A DNA stretch of 64,000 nucleotides from Prorocentrum cordatum. Taxonomy: Eukaryota > Sar > Dinophyceae > Prorocentrales > Prorocentraceae. Positions 43,417 to 53,606 of this stretch are shown here, piece after piece. Made by a program: the position numbers and the translations under genes. Under the pieces are notes generated by a model, which was not told where the DNA came from, did no database searches, and saw only the letters and a program-made list of their open reading frames with translations. Within the stretch, counting starts at the first letter, position 1; every line of letters begins with the position of its first letter. The stretch is taken from contig CAUYUJ010018067.1 in NCBI GenBank assembly GCA_963575745.1, forward strand, positions 151,319-215,318, read 5' to 3'.

Positions 43417-45111
43417 TGACTTACAACTTCAGGCGAGATAAAGAAGAGCACTTGACGCGTATTGCAAACGAAGCTACGGCACATATGCTGGACCACGATT
43501 CCCATAGAGAATGGACGGCGGACCGAGCTTTATTGCAGCACGGTGGAAGAATACCAAGCAAACAGAGTCGACGACGTCCAGCATCAGGACCAGCACCTCA
43601 TCACGAAGAAGCTGATGGAACGGTTACCGGCTGCGATGAAAAAACTAGCAGAAAGCCGACTGGCGCACTTTGCTGAGCCAGAAGATGCAGCGATACACAC
43701 ATCACGTGAGATACGGATAATATATAATGAAGAAGTGGCAACGGCAGCGCTCCATACAATACTGGAACTGAAACAGGTACCTTCGTTGCCATGGCTGGGG
43801 CATAGTTTTTCAAAATCCAAAGAAGGGAAAGCAGCGGGAGCAGAGTGGGTAAGTGCGACAGTACTAAAGGCAGCACCACAGCAATTGGCAAGGTTATGCC
43901 ATCCAAGATTGTGTAAAGCTGCCCTTCAACTCCAAGAACCGTTGTCATTCAAGCATGGAATTTGAATTTCACTACATAAGAACATAGAGAAGGCGACGTG
44001 GCACGAATACTACCGTTCGATATTGTTGAACAGCGAAGTGTCCAAGCATTACCACACGTACATCAAGACCACCATGGCCAATCTGATCAACGTCATGTTA
44101 AAAGGCACCCAAACGGGAGGGCGTTAAGGTAGGTCAACAGCAATGGCAGGACACATTGTAAATGCATTCCTCAGCACAATGCGCGAAGAAAAGTAATGTG
44201 GATTCGTATGGTTCATCGATCTTCGTGCGGCCTTCCATCGGGTCATAGGGCAAATGGCATTGGATATTTCTGGATATTACCCTGATCGATTGGATATTGA
44301 ATACATCATGGAGCACAGCAGCATGCCCGATGCATTAAGGCCATTGGCTCAGATGGCTTTACATAATCTGGTCATCATGCGGTATCTCGAAGACGACCCA
44401 CATATGGCGCAACAACTGATCGAGGGCAACCGTCTGACACATTTCGCAATGCCATACACTGACAGTGTAGCAGTATGGGGGAGAAGTTCACGCCCAGGGA
44501 ACTCACTCGCAGACACGCTGTTCAATATTAAAGTCACAAGGCCATTGGACTTGGCACAAGAAACGCTGACAAAAGCAGAACTGTGTTACAAGATACCACC
44601 AGCCAGAGCTGACAGACCACGACTAACGAAAGGCAGAGCACCGCAAAGGTACTTGTCAGATGTGTCGTTCGTGGATGATGCGCTATTTACGATGCAAGCG
44701 CGAGCCGACCAGATAAAACCAGCAATGAGCAGAACGGTCGATCTCGTGCACGAAGCTAAGCTGGTATTTGGATTTGATGTGAATAATACAAGAAACAAGA
44801 CATTATTGATGCCGCCATTACATGGAACTGGAAACGGATTGGCCAAGCAGCAGTTATTCACCATGGACGAACCACATATCAAGATGAAGAAATATGGCAT
44901 CCAGGTTTTCGTTCAGGCGCAGTATAAACATTATTGGACGATCCTCGAAAAGGACGGGCTCGTACATGCTCAAATTGGGCGCAACATAGCAAAGCAAAAA
45001 CAAGCTCTAGGGCCGTTGCGCAAGAGCGTGAACACGTTGAACACCATGAACAGCGAAGCAAAGGTCAAGCTTGCCGATGCATATGCTACTGTACACCTTG
45101 CGTACCATTAG
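43417..45111 (+). pseudogene. LINE reverse transcriptase domain
   Basis: Reads IIYNEEVATAALHTILELKQ, EWVSATVLKAAPQQLARL, LQEPLSFKHGI, TGA (43963), ISLHKNIEKATWHEYYRSIL, KGTQTGGR, TAA (44125), GRSTAMAGHIVNAFLSTMRE, TAA (44194), CGFVWFIDLRAAFHRVIG (motif A, Asp at about 44218), GRSSRPGNSLADTLFNI (motif B region) and DVSFVDDALF (motif C, FVDD at 44668-44679), followed by a thumb-like KMKKYGIQVFVQAQY. The key Asp residues are kept. Two small frameshifts lie between 43420 and 43540. The frame ends at TAG 45109 but continues beyond it. Confidence 0.8.
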
Positions 45112-45830
45112 AAGACATGGCCAACACCGAGCGGGAAGCAGGTCAACTCGCTTGAAGCTGCGCAGATTTACGCATACCGATCTGCACTACGACTACATCT
45201 GCCACAAGATGACGGACACCGGTGTACGAACGACAACGTGTTGTACCAAGCAAAGGGGCCACCAATCATGGCCTGTATTCGACTACGACGATTGAGGTAT
45301 CTAGTGGCGGCACTTGAGCATGGACCCGCGACGCTGTTAGCACTCCTGGAGCACACTTGGGAGCATGACAAGCAGAGAAACGGATGGGCCTCCCAGCTAC
45401 GTGCGGACTTTCATTGGATAGGACATCGTGTCGCCAGAGACTGTGACGACCCAATAGCACACCGTACTATTCAAGATTGGATTGACGAGGCGCAGAACGA
45501 GCCCAATAAGTTCCGCCAGATACTGCGGCATGCATGGGACAAATATGGGCTAAATCAACGTGACGCTCAACATCATGCAGATTGGGTTCACCGAGGGGAT
45601 ATAGTGATGAAACCATATGAGGATGAAGATACGACATCACAACCTTCAGCAACACATGTGGTATGTTACCATTGTGGGCGAACGTATGGGAATGCATCAG
45701 CACTTACGGCGCATATCAAGCGATAGCACGATGGGATTGATGATGTCCAAAGGTATGCAGCATATACATATTGTCATGCATGCAAATCAGAGCACCATAC
45801 TAGGCCTCGGCTAATAACACCTCAGGTATC
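45112..45830 (+). pseudogene. LINE C-terminal region with zinc fingers
   Basis: In the RT frame past the TAG: KTWPTPSGKQVNSLEAAQIY, then RYLVAALEHGPATLLALLEH, then WASQLRADFHWIGHRVARD, then a C2H2-like finger HVVCYHCGRTYGNASALTAH, TAG (45724), and a second Cys/His cluster YCHACKSEHHTRPRL. A frameshift near 45815 leads to LRYPSEACLEALRQSVEPMP. C-terminal fingers often contribute to target binding in LINE proteins. Confidence 0.6.
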
Positions 45831-45874
45831 CATCAGAGGCATGCTTAGAGGCATTACGTCAGTCAGTCGAACCA

Positions 45875-47000
45875 ATGCCCGACGACGAGGTGAATAGACT
45901 AATGGACTTGGATAGATCACACATTGCCGAGTTGAAAAGAAAAGGATATCACGCGACCAAAGCATTGATGCCAATGCGACGGGACGGGCCGCGAAACAAA
46001 AGGCGAATTAGCAAACCGCAGCCCCAGCCGCCCAGAGTGCCACCAGGATTAAGCATGATAGACACGGCGCACGTAGACGGTGGAGACGGACAGGACATTG
46101 GGCCACTACAACATGCCGCGCCGAAGCCAGCGCCCACGCACATGCCGACGGTGAAGTATATCCTGAATTTATTTTCTGGACCACGACGAAGGGGCGATCT
46201 ACAATTCTGGATTGAAGAATTGGATGATTTTCCCTGTGTAGGTCTATCCGTGGACATGGCCTATTCCAATATGGCCGACCTCACCCAGCACAAGCAGGTC
46301 GAGGTGTTTGCGGACATGGTAAAGGAGGGGTACATTTTGGCGGTGGTAGCTGCGCCGCCGCAACAGACATGGACAGGCGCACGTGCAGGAAGTGCAGATG
46401 ACGAGTGCAAAGGTTTGACAATAGTTGAATCTTCAGAACATCCATGAGGGAAGCCTAAGGTGGAGATCAAGCGCAGACATCAGCTTGAATCTGAAACTAT
46501 GCCAATAGGAGCGACATTATACCTGCCTGCCGTGTGCGTGGTCACATGCACGCCGATGACGATGGTACACCTTGCACGCAACTGGCGACCAGGAGCGACA
46601 TCATGTTGGGTATTGACACACAAGGGGAATATTGAAATTTCCCCATGCTGAACTGATCACATGTGACCAATGCTGTTTTGGAGGTATAACAAAAAAGCCG
46701 ACGACAGTGCTCAGCATTCGCAACCACAAATTTGGAACAGCTATGCGGGCACGGCCAGATCGAGGACGATGTCAACACGCTGAAGGGCATCAGGCAGCCT
46801 TAGGGCGAGAAGTGGATGGAAGCCACCGTGCAGAAACAAGCAAGGCGCACCCTACGGATTTGTCAATGCATTTAGCGATCAGTATCAGAGAAGTATGGGG
46901 TACAAGGAATGGGTACCACCACGCTGACTGGCATGAGATGGACGATGCACTCAAAAAACTATATGCTCCTTTGGACTACTATTGCTCACCGAGGGGGTAG
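45875..47000 (+). pseudogene. LINE methyltransferase-like C-terminal domain
   Basis: Starts in a basic/Pro linker (KALMPMRRDGPRNKRRISKP), then VKYILNLFSGPRRRGDLQFW, VGLSVDMAYSNMADLTQ, ILAVVAAPPQQTWTGARAG, TGA (46445) and, in another frame, FPHAELITCDQCCFGGITKK, PTTVLSI and KAHPTDLSMHLAISI. LFSG plus a downstream PP(C)xTW resembles Rossmann-fold cytosine methyltransferases (motifs I and IV), but the Cys expected after PP is Gln here. I recall a similar domain at the end of other dinoflagellate retroelement proteins; its activity is unknown to me. Confidence 0.5.
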
Positions 47001-47103
47001 ACCCGTAGAGCCCTTACGGGTGGCCACGAAGCCTTAATTGCGACGGAGCGTGTACCCCCTCGGTTCTATTTCAGTTTTATTTCGCAGCGAATGGTTCTTT
47101 ATG

Positions 47104-47272
47104 GGTGTATGGTACGAGGCGGCATCTGTATTCAAATGGTGATATGGGGGGATATCCGGGTGGAGTTTTGGAACTGAGTTATTTATGTGGTATGGTATGA
47201 GGCGGCAGATGCATTCAAATGGTGATATGTGAGGACATATTCGAATGGAGTCTTGGAACTGGGATAGTGTCT
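47104..47272 (+). repeat. 84-bp tandem repeat, two copies, 3' end of LINE
   Basis: TATGGTACGAGGCGGCATCTG and TATGGTATGAGGCGGCAGATG start two copies that share ATTCAAATGGTGATATG and TTTTGGAACTG/TCTTGGAACTG blocks. Confidence 0.75.
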
Positions 47273-47300
47273 CAAGCTGCTCGCTGGTCACCCCATCCGT

Positions 47301-48160
47301 AGAGGCACCCCACCACCGTCACGCGGGTGGCGATTTTTGTGAGGTCGGTTCGTACTTTGTTTCTTGAGCGATGTTCCTGTCTCGCCTGGCCTGGTCGTCC
47401 CTGGAGTCCAGGCTTGGAGCAGGGCTCCGCTCGCCCGAGGCCAGGCGTGTGATGTGGGGCGTGGGATCACCCACGCTCACTCCCTTGGCGCATAGCGCTC
47501 GGGGTGTTGCTCGTGCGGGCGACGGAGGTGCACTCGAGACACCTGCAACTTCGAGGTGCAGGTGGGTGCATCGGCCCGCGGGGCCGCGCCACCCCGTCCT
47601 CCTTTCCTCCAGGAGTCATGTGAGGTCTTGTGGTAGGTGGTGGGTGGAGGGCCCCCTTCGGGCGCGAGCGTGGCGCGCGCATAGGCGGGCGCGCCGCGTG
47701 GGTGCCCGCGTCGAGACGCGACCCGCGTTGCGGAGCGCTTGCGGCAGGCAGGAGGGGGAGGGGTGGAGGAGGAGGAGGGGGAGGAGGAGGAGGAGGAGGA
47801 GGAGGGGGAGGGGGAGGAGGAGGAGGATGATGATGATGAGGAGGAGGAGGAGGAGGGAGGAGGAGGAGGAGGAGGAGGAGGGCGCGCGCGAATCGACGGC
47901 GGGGCAGGTGGGGGGCGCCGCGCTCTCAGGCGCGCGACCGCGCCCCCCCTGCACGTGAGGAGCTCCCCCCGCCCCTCTTCCCCTGCAGGGCGGGCATTTA
48001 TCCACAGCCCCTCCTCCTCCTCCTCCTCCTTTTCCTCCTCCTCCTCCTCCTCCGCTCCTTCCCCTGATAGATCACTGCCCCCTTGTCGCACCCCGAGGCC
48101 AGTTTTTAGGACGGGCGGGGCGTTTCGCTTGAGAATTCCTAACCATTTATGACTCTGAAG
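47301..48160. other. GC-rich stretch with GGA and TCC tracts
   Basis: A plus-strand frame from 47371 (MFLSRLAWSSLESRLGAGLR) is open for about 130 codons but is Arg/Ala-rich and unconvincing. GGA/GAT tract at 47755-47882; TCC tract at 48008-48056. Confidence 0.5.
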
Positions 48161-48164
48161 CTTG

Positions 48165-48705
48165 AAAGGTGACAACAGTTTCACGGATTGAGGGTGGGTG
48201 GTTTTCACAATGTGGTTCTCGCCTTAGCGCCGCGCGCATTCTTGTTCAAAATTTGAAAGAGTTGCACGGATTGAGGGCGGGTGGTTTTCAAAATGTGGCT
48301 CTCGCCTTAGCGCCGCGCACATACGCTTCAAACATTTGCAAGAGTTTCACGGGTTGAGGGCGGGTGGCTTTCAAAATGTGGTCCTCGCCTTAGCGCCGCG
48401 CGCATTCGTTTTTTTGTTTATCTTAAATATATCCGTTTGCAAAATTTGCAAGAGTTTCACGGGTTGAGGGCGAGTGGGTTTCAAAAGGTGGTGCTCGCCT
48501 TAGCTCCGCGCACATTCGTCTTAACAAATGGCAAGAGCTTCGCGGGTTGAGGGCGGGTGGTTTTCAAAATGTGACTCTCGCCGTAGCGCCGCGCAAATTC
48601 GTTTAACACATTTGCAATAGTTTCACGGATTGAGGGCGGGTGGTTTTCAAATTGTGGTTCTCGCCTCACGCCGCGCACATTCGTTTGTAATGTGCAAGAG
48701 TTTTC
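48165..48705 (+). repeat. 83-bp tandem array, six copies
   Basis: Each copy has AGTTTCACGGRTTGAGGGCG, GGTGGTTTTCAAAATGTGG, CTCGCCTTAGCGCCGCGC and a variable ATTCGTTT...TTTGCAAG link. Copies start near 48169, 48260, 48342, 48451, 48534 and 48618. The third has an AT-rich insertion. Confidence 0.9.
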
Positions 48706-48763
48706 GGACTCCCATGATCAGCGCACCAGAAATTTTGTTTTGGAAGGATTCAGGATTTTGCGG

Positions 48764-48905
48764 GCGCAGCAGTTATGTTGATTCGTTGTGTTGAAGTCCC
48801 ACGGGTGGCGTTCTGGCACGATTCTGGATCGTCAAGACGCAGCAGTCAGGTTGATACGTGACGTTGTAATCCCGAAAACGATGTTTTGGCTCGCTTCAGG
48901 ATCTT
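48764..48905 (+). repeat. 72-bp direct repeat, two copies
   Basis: GCGCAGCAGTTATGTTGATTC and ACGCAGCAGTCAGGTTGATAC start two copies that both end near TTCAGGATC/TTCTGGATC with TCAA. Confidence 0.65.
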
Positions 48906-49324
48906 CAAACAGATGTCTTTCAGCGAGGCAGTTCCTTCGGCGGAAATGAACCGCAGTAGGATCCTATGAAGAGGGAGCTTGGAGGAAGGGCTAATTCCAA
49001 CATCATTGATGACTCTTGGGTTTCCACTGGTTCTCCTTCTCATCCTCTTCCTCCTCCTCCTCCTCCTCCTCCTCCTCCCCCGCCTCCTCCCCCGCCTCCT
49101 CCTCCACCTCCTCCCCCGCCTCCTCCTCCCGCCCTGGGATCCATCTTCGCAGACCTCGGCAGGCGGTGGATCTGGACATATTCGGGCCCATGCGGTCAAC
49201 ATGCATCGCACCCCGCGGATGCGGATAAGAGTGACGGGGCGGGCGGGGGGGTGGGTCGCGGGTGCGTCGCGGGGTCGATCGCAAGTGTGTCGCGGGGGGG
49301 GTCGCGGGTGAGGACGACGACGTC
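48906..49324. other. Spacer with TCC tract
   Basis: TCC/CCG tract at 49037-49130 and repeated GGGTCGCGGG/GTCGCGGGTG at 49253-49310. Short open frames only. Confidence 0.5.
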
Positions 49325-49985
49325 AGCAAATACCAAACAACACAACAACACCAAAAACAAAAGCAGCAGCAACAACACCAACAGCAGCCACAACATTCCG
49401 ACTGTTCGCTCTTACCTGCTCGCGTGCCACATCCCAAACCCTCGATACCCGCGCTTTTGTCTTCGATCGTTCCCCCTTTGGGGTATATGTTTCTTAGCTG
49501 CCGCGTGTAGGTGGTGCAGCCCCTAAGACAGGAGAAGAGAGGACGGATAAAAAGGGGGAGCGAGAAGGATGGAGCACGGGTTTAGCAGGAAAGGGGGCTA
49601 GGAGCAGAAACAACGTTGCAGAAATGGGCGGGCTGATCGGGCGGGTAGACCCTCACGGGCGGGTCGGAAAGGCGGGCCCAAGTGGCCAGGTCGAGCAGGC
49701 GGGTTGCTGACGCATGAGTACTGCAAGAATCGCAAAGAGGTCTCGAGCGATAGCGCGATTTGCAAGCGAACCGCGAAACAAACCAGAATGTGAGCGCAAA
49801 TGCTGAGCGTCGAGGGCGCGGCGCTTGAACAAATTTCGGGGCGGTCCCACGCGAGAGCGCGATTCGTGGTTAAATTGAGGAAGTCCCGATCGAGAACGCG
49901 AGTTCTCAATTACTTGTGAGGAAGTACTCGGCGGAAATCGTCGCTTTTGAATTCTCATTTCTGAGAAAATCTGGTTGGTCCCCCC
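49325..49985 (+). repeat. Dispersed repeat family, forward copy A
   Basis: (CAA)n, then CGCTCTTACCTGCTCGCGTG, CCCTCGATACCCGCGC, CCCCCTTTGGGG, GGGCGGGTCGG/AGGTCGAG and GAGAGCGCGATTCGTGG motifs. Same order and orientation as 59865-60600. Confidence 0.7.
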
Positions 49986-50896
49986 TCACCGGTGCATGTT
50001 TTTTTCTCTATCAAAGTGTGCCCTTCGGCGCTCGCACCCTGTTTTTTGACAGGGAAAGTCTTCCTGCTCACACTGGGCCCTTGGCCCACCCGAATACAAC
50101 AACAACGGCTCCCGTTTAAGACTTCCTCCAAATTTACTCAGGACCCCCGCTCCCGCCTGTGACTTCTTACAATTTACTCAGGATCGGTGCTCCCGCCTTT
50201 GACTTCCTTACAATTTAGTCAGGACGCCCGCTCCCATCTGAGACTCCCGTACACTTTACTCCGGAACGGCGCTCCCGCTTGAGAATTCTTCGCGATTGAG
50301 TCACGACTTCCTCGCAATTTAATCAAGACCCCCGCTCCCGCCAGAGAGCCTTCACATGTTATTCTGGAATTGCGCTCTCGCCTGTGACTTCCATGCAATT
50401 TACGCAGAAATCGCGCTTTCGACGGTCAGCAAATACGCTGCGCCAAGGACGCCGTCACAATTTACTTAGGAATCGCGATGTCGCCATACTCAGGCATCCC
50501 GCTTGAATGTCCCACCCGCCTGACCCTCCCGTCACGGGAACGCCCGCCCGTCGTGGGCTCCCGCCCGAGACTTCTTTCAGGAACGGCGCTTTTGCCTAGG
50601 GCTTCCTCGAATTTTCACGCTCTTACCTTCCTGCTCCTCCTCTCTCCCTCCTCCCTCCTCCCTTCTCTCCTCCCTTCTCTCTCCCTCCTCTCGTCCTTCA
50701 TCCTTATGCTTGTGTGCCCTATCCCCTCTTCTTCCTTTCCCTCCTCCCGTCTCCCTCCCCTCTCCTGCCTCGTCCATCTCTTTTTTTTTTTTTTTTGTTC
50801 TCTCTCTCTCTCTCTCTCTCCCTTCTCTCTCTCTTTCTCTGTTTCTCTACCTCTCAAATCGTTTTTTTTTTTTTTTTTTTTTTTCTTTTTTTTTTT

Positions 50897-50927
<31 letters not shown>

Positions 50928-51286
50928 GCCTCAAATCAACAGCTCCCCTCGTCGCTCCTTCTCTCCTAGCGTTTTCCCTCTTCCTTCGTCCCTCCCCCTC
51001 CCTTCCTCACACTCTCCCTCGTTCTCCCCCTCCTCCTCTTTTTGCATGGCCCACACCAATTCCAATGGCGGGCACATGTACGCCCACGGAGGATTGTCCG
51101 CCCGTTCAGGCTTGCCCGCCTGTCTAAGCCCGCTTGTCTAAGCCCGCCGCCCCCCGCAAAGTGAACATAATCCCCCCAAAGGGAGTGTGATCGAAAACAA
51201 GAAAAGCGGGTATCGAGGGTGTGGGGAATTCGTTTTGACTGACACGCGGGCAAGTAAGAGCGCACAGTCTTATCATGATTGTTTTT
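49986..51286 (-). repeat. Dispersed repeat family, inverted copy B
   Basis: Contains the same motifs as copy A in reverse orientation (CCCCCAAAGGG, GCGGGTATCGAGGGTGTGGG, CTTACTTGCCC complement) and about ten roughly 40-bp units of ACTTCCTTACAATTTACTCA plus GGAACGGCGCTCCCGC. CT/T-rich block at 50780-50935. Tandemly duplicated as copy C. Confidence 0.75.
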
Positions 51287-52600
51287 GAACTTTCATTTCT
51301 GAAGAGTAACTTTGGTTGATCGCCCCTCGCCGGTGCATACAACTTTTTCTCAATCAAAGTGCGCCCCTCGACGCCCGCACCTTTCTTTGACAGGGGAAGT
51401 CTTGGTGCTCAAACTGGGCCCTGGTCCCCCGATTACAACAACAACGGCTACCGCGCTACCGCTTAAGATTTCCTCCAAATTTACTCAGGACCCCCGCTCC
51501 CGCCTGTGACTTCTTCACAATTTTCTCAGGATCGGTGCTCCCGCCTGTGACTTCCTTACAATTTAGTCAGGACCCCCGCTCCCATTTGAGACTCCCGTAC
51601 ACTTTACTGCGGAACGGCGCTCGCTGGAGAATTCCACGCAATTGAATCAAGACTTCCTCGCAATTTAATCAAGACCCCCGCTCCCGCCAGAGAGCCTTCA
51701 CATGTTATTCAGGAATTGCGCTCTCGCCTGCGACTTTCATGCAAATTATGCAGAAATTGCGCTTCCGACGGTCAGCAAATACGCTGCGCCAAGGACGCCG
51801 CCACAATTTACTTAGGAATCGCGCTGTCGACATACTCAGGCATCCCGGTTGAACGTCCCACCCGCCCGACCCGCCCGTCAGGGGATCGCCCGCCCGTCGT
51901 GGGATCCCGCCCGAGACTTTTTTCAGGAACGGCGCTCTCGCCTAGGATCCCCTCGAACGTTCACGCTCTTACCTTCCTGCTCCTCCCTCTCCGTCCTCCC
52001 TCCTCCCTCCTCTTCTCCCTTCTCTCTCCCTCCTCTCTTCCCTCATCCTTATGCCTCTCTGCCCTATCCCTTCGCCCTCCTCTCCCTCCTCCCTTCTCCC
52101 TCCCCTCTCCTGCCTCCTCCCTCTTTCTTTCTTTCTCTCTCTCTCTCTCCCTCTTCCCTCTCTCTCTCTCTCTTTCTCTACCTCTTTTTTTTGTTTCTCT
52201 CTCTCTCTCTCTCTCTCTTTGTGCCTCTAGTCAACCGCCCCCCTCTTCGCTCCTTCTCTCCTGGCGTTTTCCCTCTTCCTTCGTCCCTCCTCTTCCCTTC
52301 CTCCCACTCTCCCTCGTTCTCCCCCTCCTCTGTTTGCAGGGCCCACGCCAATTCCAATGGCGGGCACATGTACGCCCGCGAAAGGTTGTCCGCCCGTTCA
52401 GGCTTGCCCGCTTGTCTAAGCCCGCCGCCCCCCGCAAAGTGAACATAATCCCCCCAAAGGGAGTGTGATCGAAAACAAAAAGGGCGGGTATCGAGGGTGT
52501 GGGGAATTCGTTTTGAATGACACGCGGGCAAGTAAGAACGAGCAGTCTTATACTGATTGTTGTTATTGTTGTTGTTGTTGTTGTAAGCTGGGGGCCAACA
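51287..52600 (-). repeat. Dispersed repeat family, inverted copy C
   Basis: Block-by-block repeat of 49986-51286 with an offset of about 1.3 kb, e.g. GGTCAGCAAATACGCTGCGC at 50423 and 51768. It ends in (GTT)n at 52560-52583, the complement of the (CAA)n that starts copy A. CT/T-rich block at 52120-52225. Confidence 0.8.
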
Positions 52601-53399
52601 TCACAGTCTGGTGGCCCCGCATCATTTATTGCAGCAAGAATGCGCGAACCCCGCGAGGAGCAGTTCAGTTCAAAAACAAAGCGGTCAACGGGCAGGCGGA
52701 TCAATAATATTTATTTCAAGCGGTGAGAATTGAACCACCAACAGCAACAACATCAGCAACATTAGCACGCATTCCCCAGTCAGTGCTTGCACTGAAATGG
52801 TCCTCGCAGGAGTTGGAGGATTTGGCGAAAGTTCTCCGCCGATTTTGGTGGCAGGCTGGGTTCCCGGGTTCCCGGTTCCGGGTTCCCGGGTTTCTGGTTC
52901 CTGGTTCCGGGCCGATTTCGGAGAGCGGCGAGGTTCTTGGGTTCCCGGGGTCCTAGTCGATCTTCTTATCGATTTGTCTCACCGTCGATATCATTACCGA
53001 CTTATCGATCGTCAAATCGATCTCATTATCCATATCACAAGCGATTCCCCGGGAGATCGCATGAACGATCTCGCGATTGATATCACTATCGATCTCATTG
53101 AACCGATTTCACTCCTGGTCTCACGATCGACCTTACATTCGTCCTCAATACCGATTCCACTATCGATCCCATTATCGATATCGAATCGATTTCGAGATCT
53201 GTAGTATCAAATTTCAAACCATCCACTGATTGGGTTTCCTCATGTGTAATTTTCACATGGTTCGCTCCTAAGTGTTTGTGTGCCATTCGGCCCGTGTAAT
53301 CTTGAACTTTCGGTACCCGTTTTTTTCATCTTCGATCGTACCCTTGTGGGGGTGTTTCTCCTATTATCCGTGGCCCGCCTTTGCGCGGTTTCAGCTTTG
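52601..53399. repeat. CCCGGGTT and ATCGAT-type short repeats
   Basis: 52858-52950 repeats GGTTCCCGGGTT; 52955-53205 repeats CGATCTCATTATCGAT/CACTATCGATCTC, like 62815-63060. 53255-53370 is a partial forward copy of the 49325 family (TCTTCGATCGTACCCTTG). No gene. Confidence 0.65.
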
Positions 53400-53606
53400 T
53401 TTCGGCCCATGTGGGGGGTGCGCGCGACGCGCTCTCGGGCCGCGCATGCCGGCTGGCCGTTGGGGGTGCGCGCGCCGCGCCTTTGACCGGCCCGCCGTCT
53501 CGCCTTCTTCTTCTTCTTCTACTGTGCCTGGGCCTGGCGCGGGCCCCGCGGCGGCAGCCTCTGCGGCTCCCGCCTCGGCCTCCGCGGCCTCCCAGGTGCG
53601 CGCCAC

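Larger units (their letters stand above)
38492..47300 (+). mobile_element. LINE-type retrotransposon, full-length but decayed
   Basis: Composition shifts abruptly to A-rich, CA-rich sequence near 38490 and back near 47300. Order of parts: ORF1 with a zinc finger (38601 to about 40400), RNase H (41341-41847), AP-type endonuclease (42061-42964), RT with FVDD (about 43417-45111), C2H2-type fingers (45112-45830), methyltransferase-like domain (45875-47000) and a 3' region with an 84-bp tandem repeat. No LTRs, no clear poly-A tail and no target-site duplication could be identified by eye. Thirteen in-frame stops and several frameshifts show it cannot encode intact proteins under the standard code. 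Confidence 0.8.

Noticed and set aside
38600-47000. A true alternative genetic code (TGA = Trp, TAA/TAG = Gln) for the LINE
   Set aside because: The contexts fit, but frameshifts are also present and transitions alone give the same pattern. Other genes in the window use standard stops. Kept only as a testable alternative in the findings.
47371-47960. 195-codon plus-strand ORF after the LINE
   Set aside because: Arg-rich with a GGA tract at its end, no motif, and overlapped by a minus-strand frame. Left as unassigned.
48880-48896. GATGTTTTGGCTCGCTTC as a spliced-leader-like sequence
   Set aside because: The leader's 3' end (GGCTCAAG) is not matched and the segment lies in a 72-bp tandem repeat.
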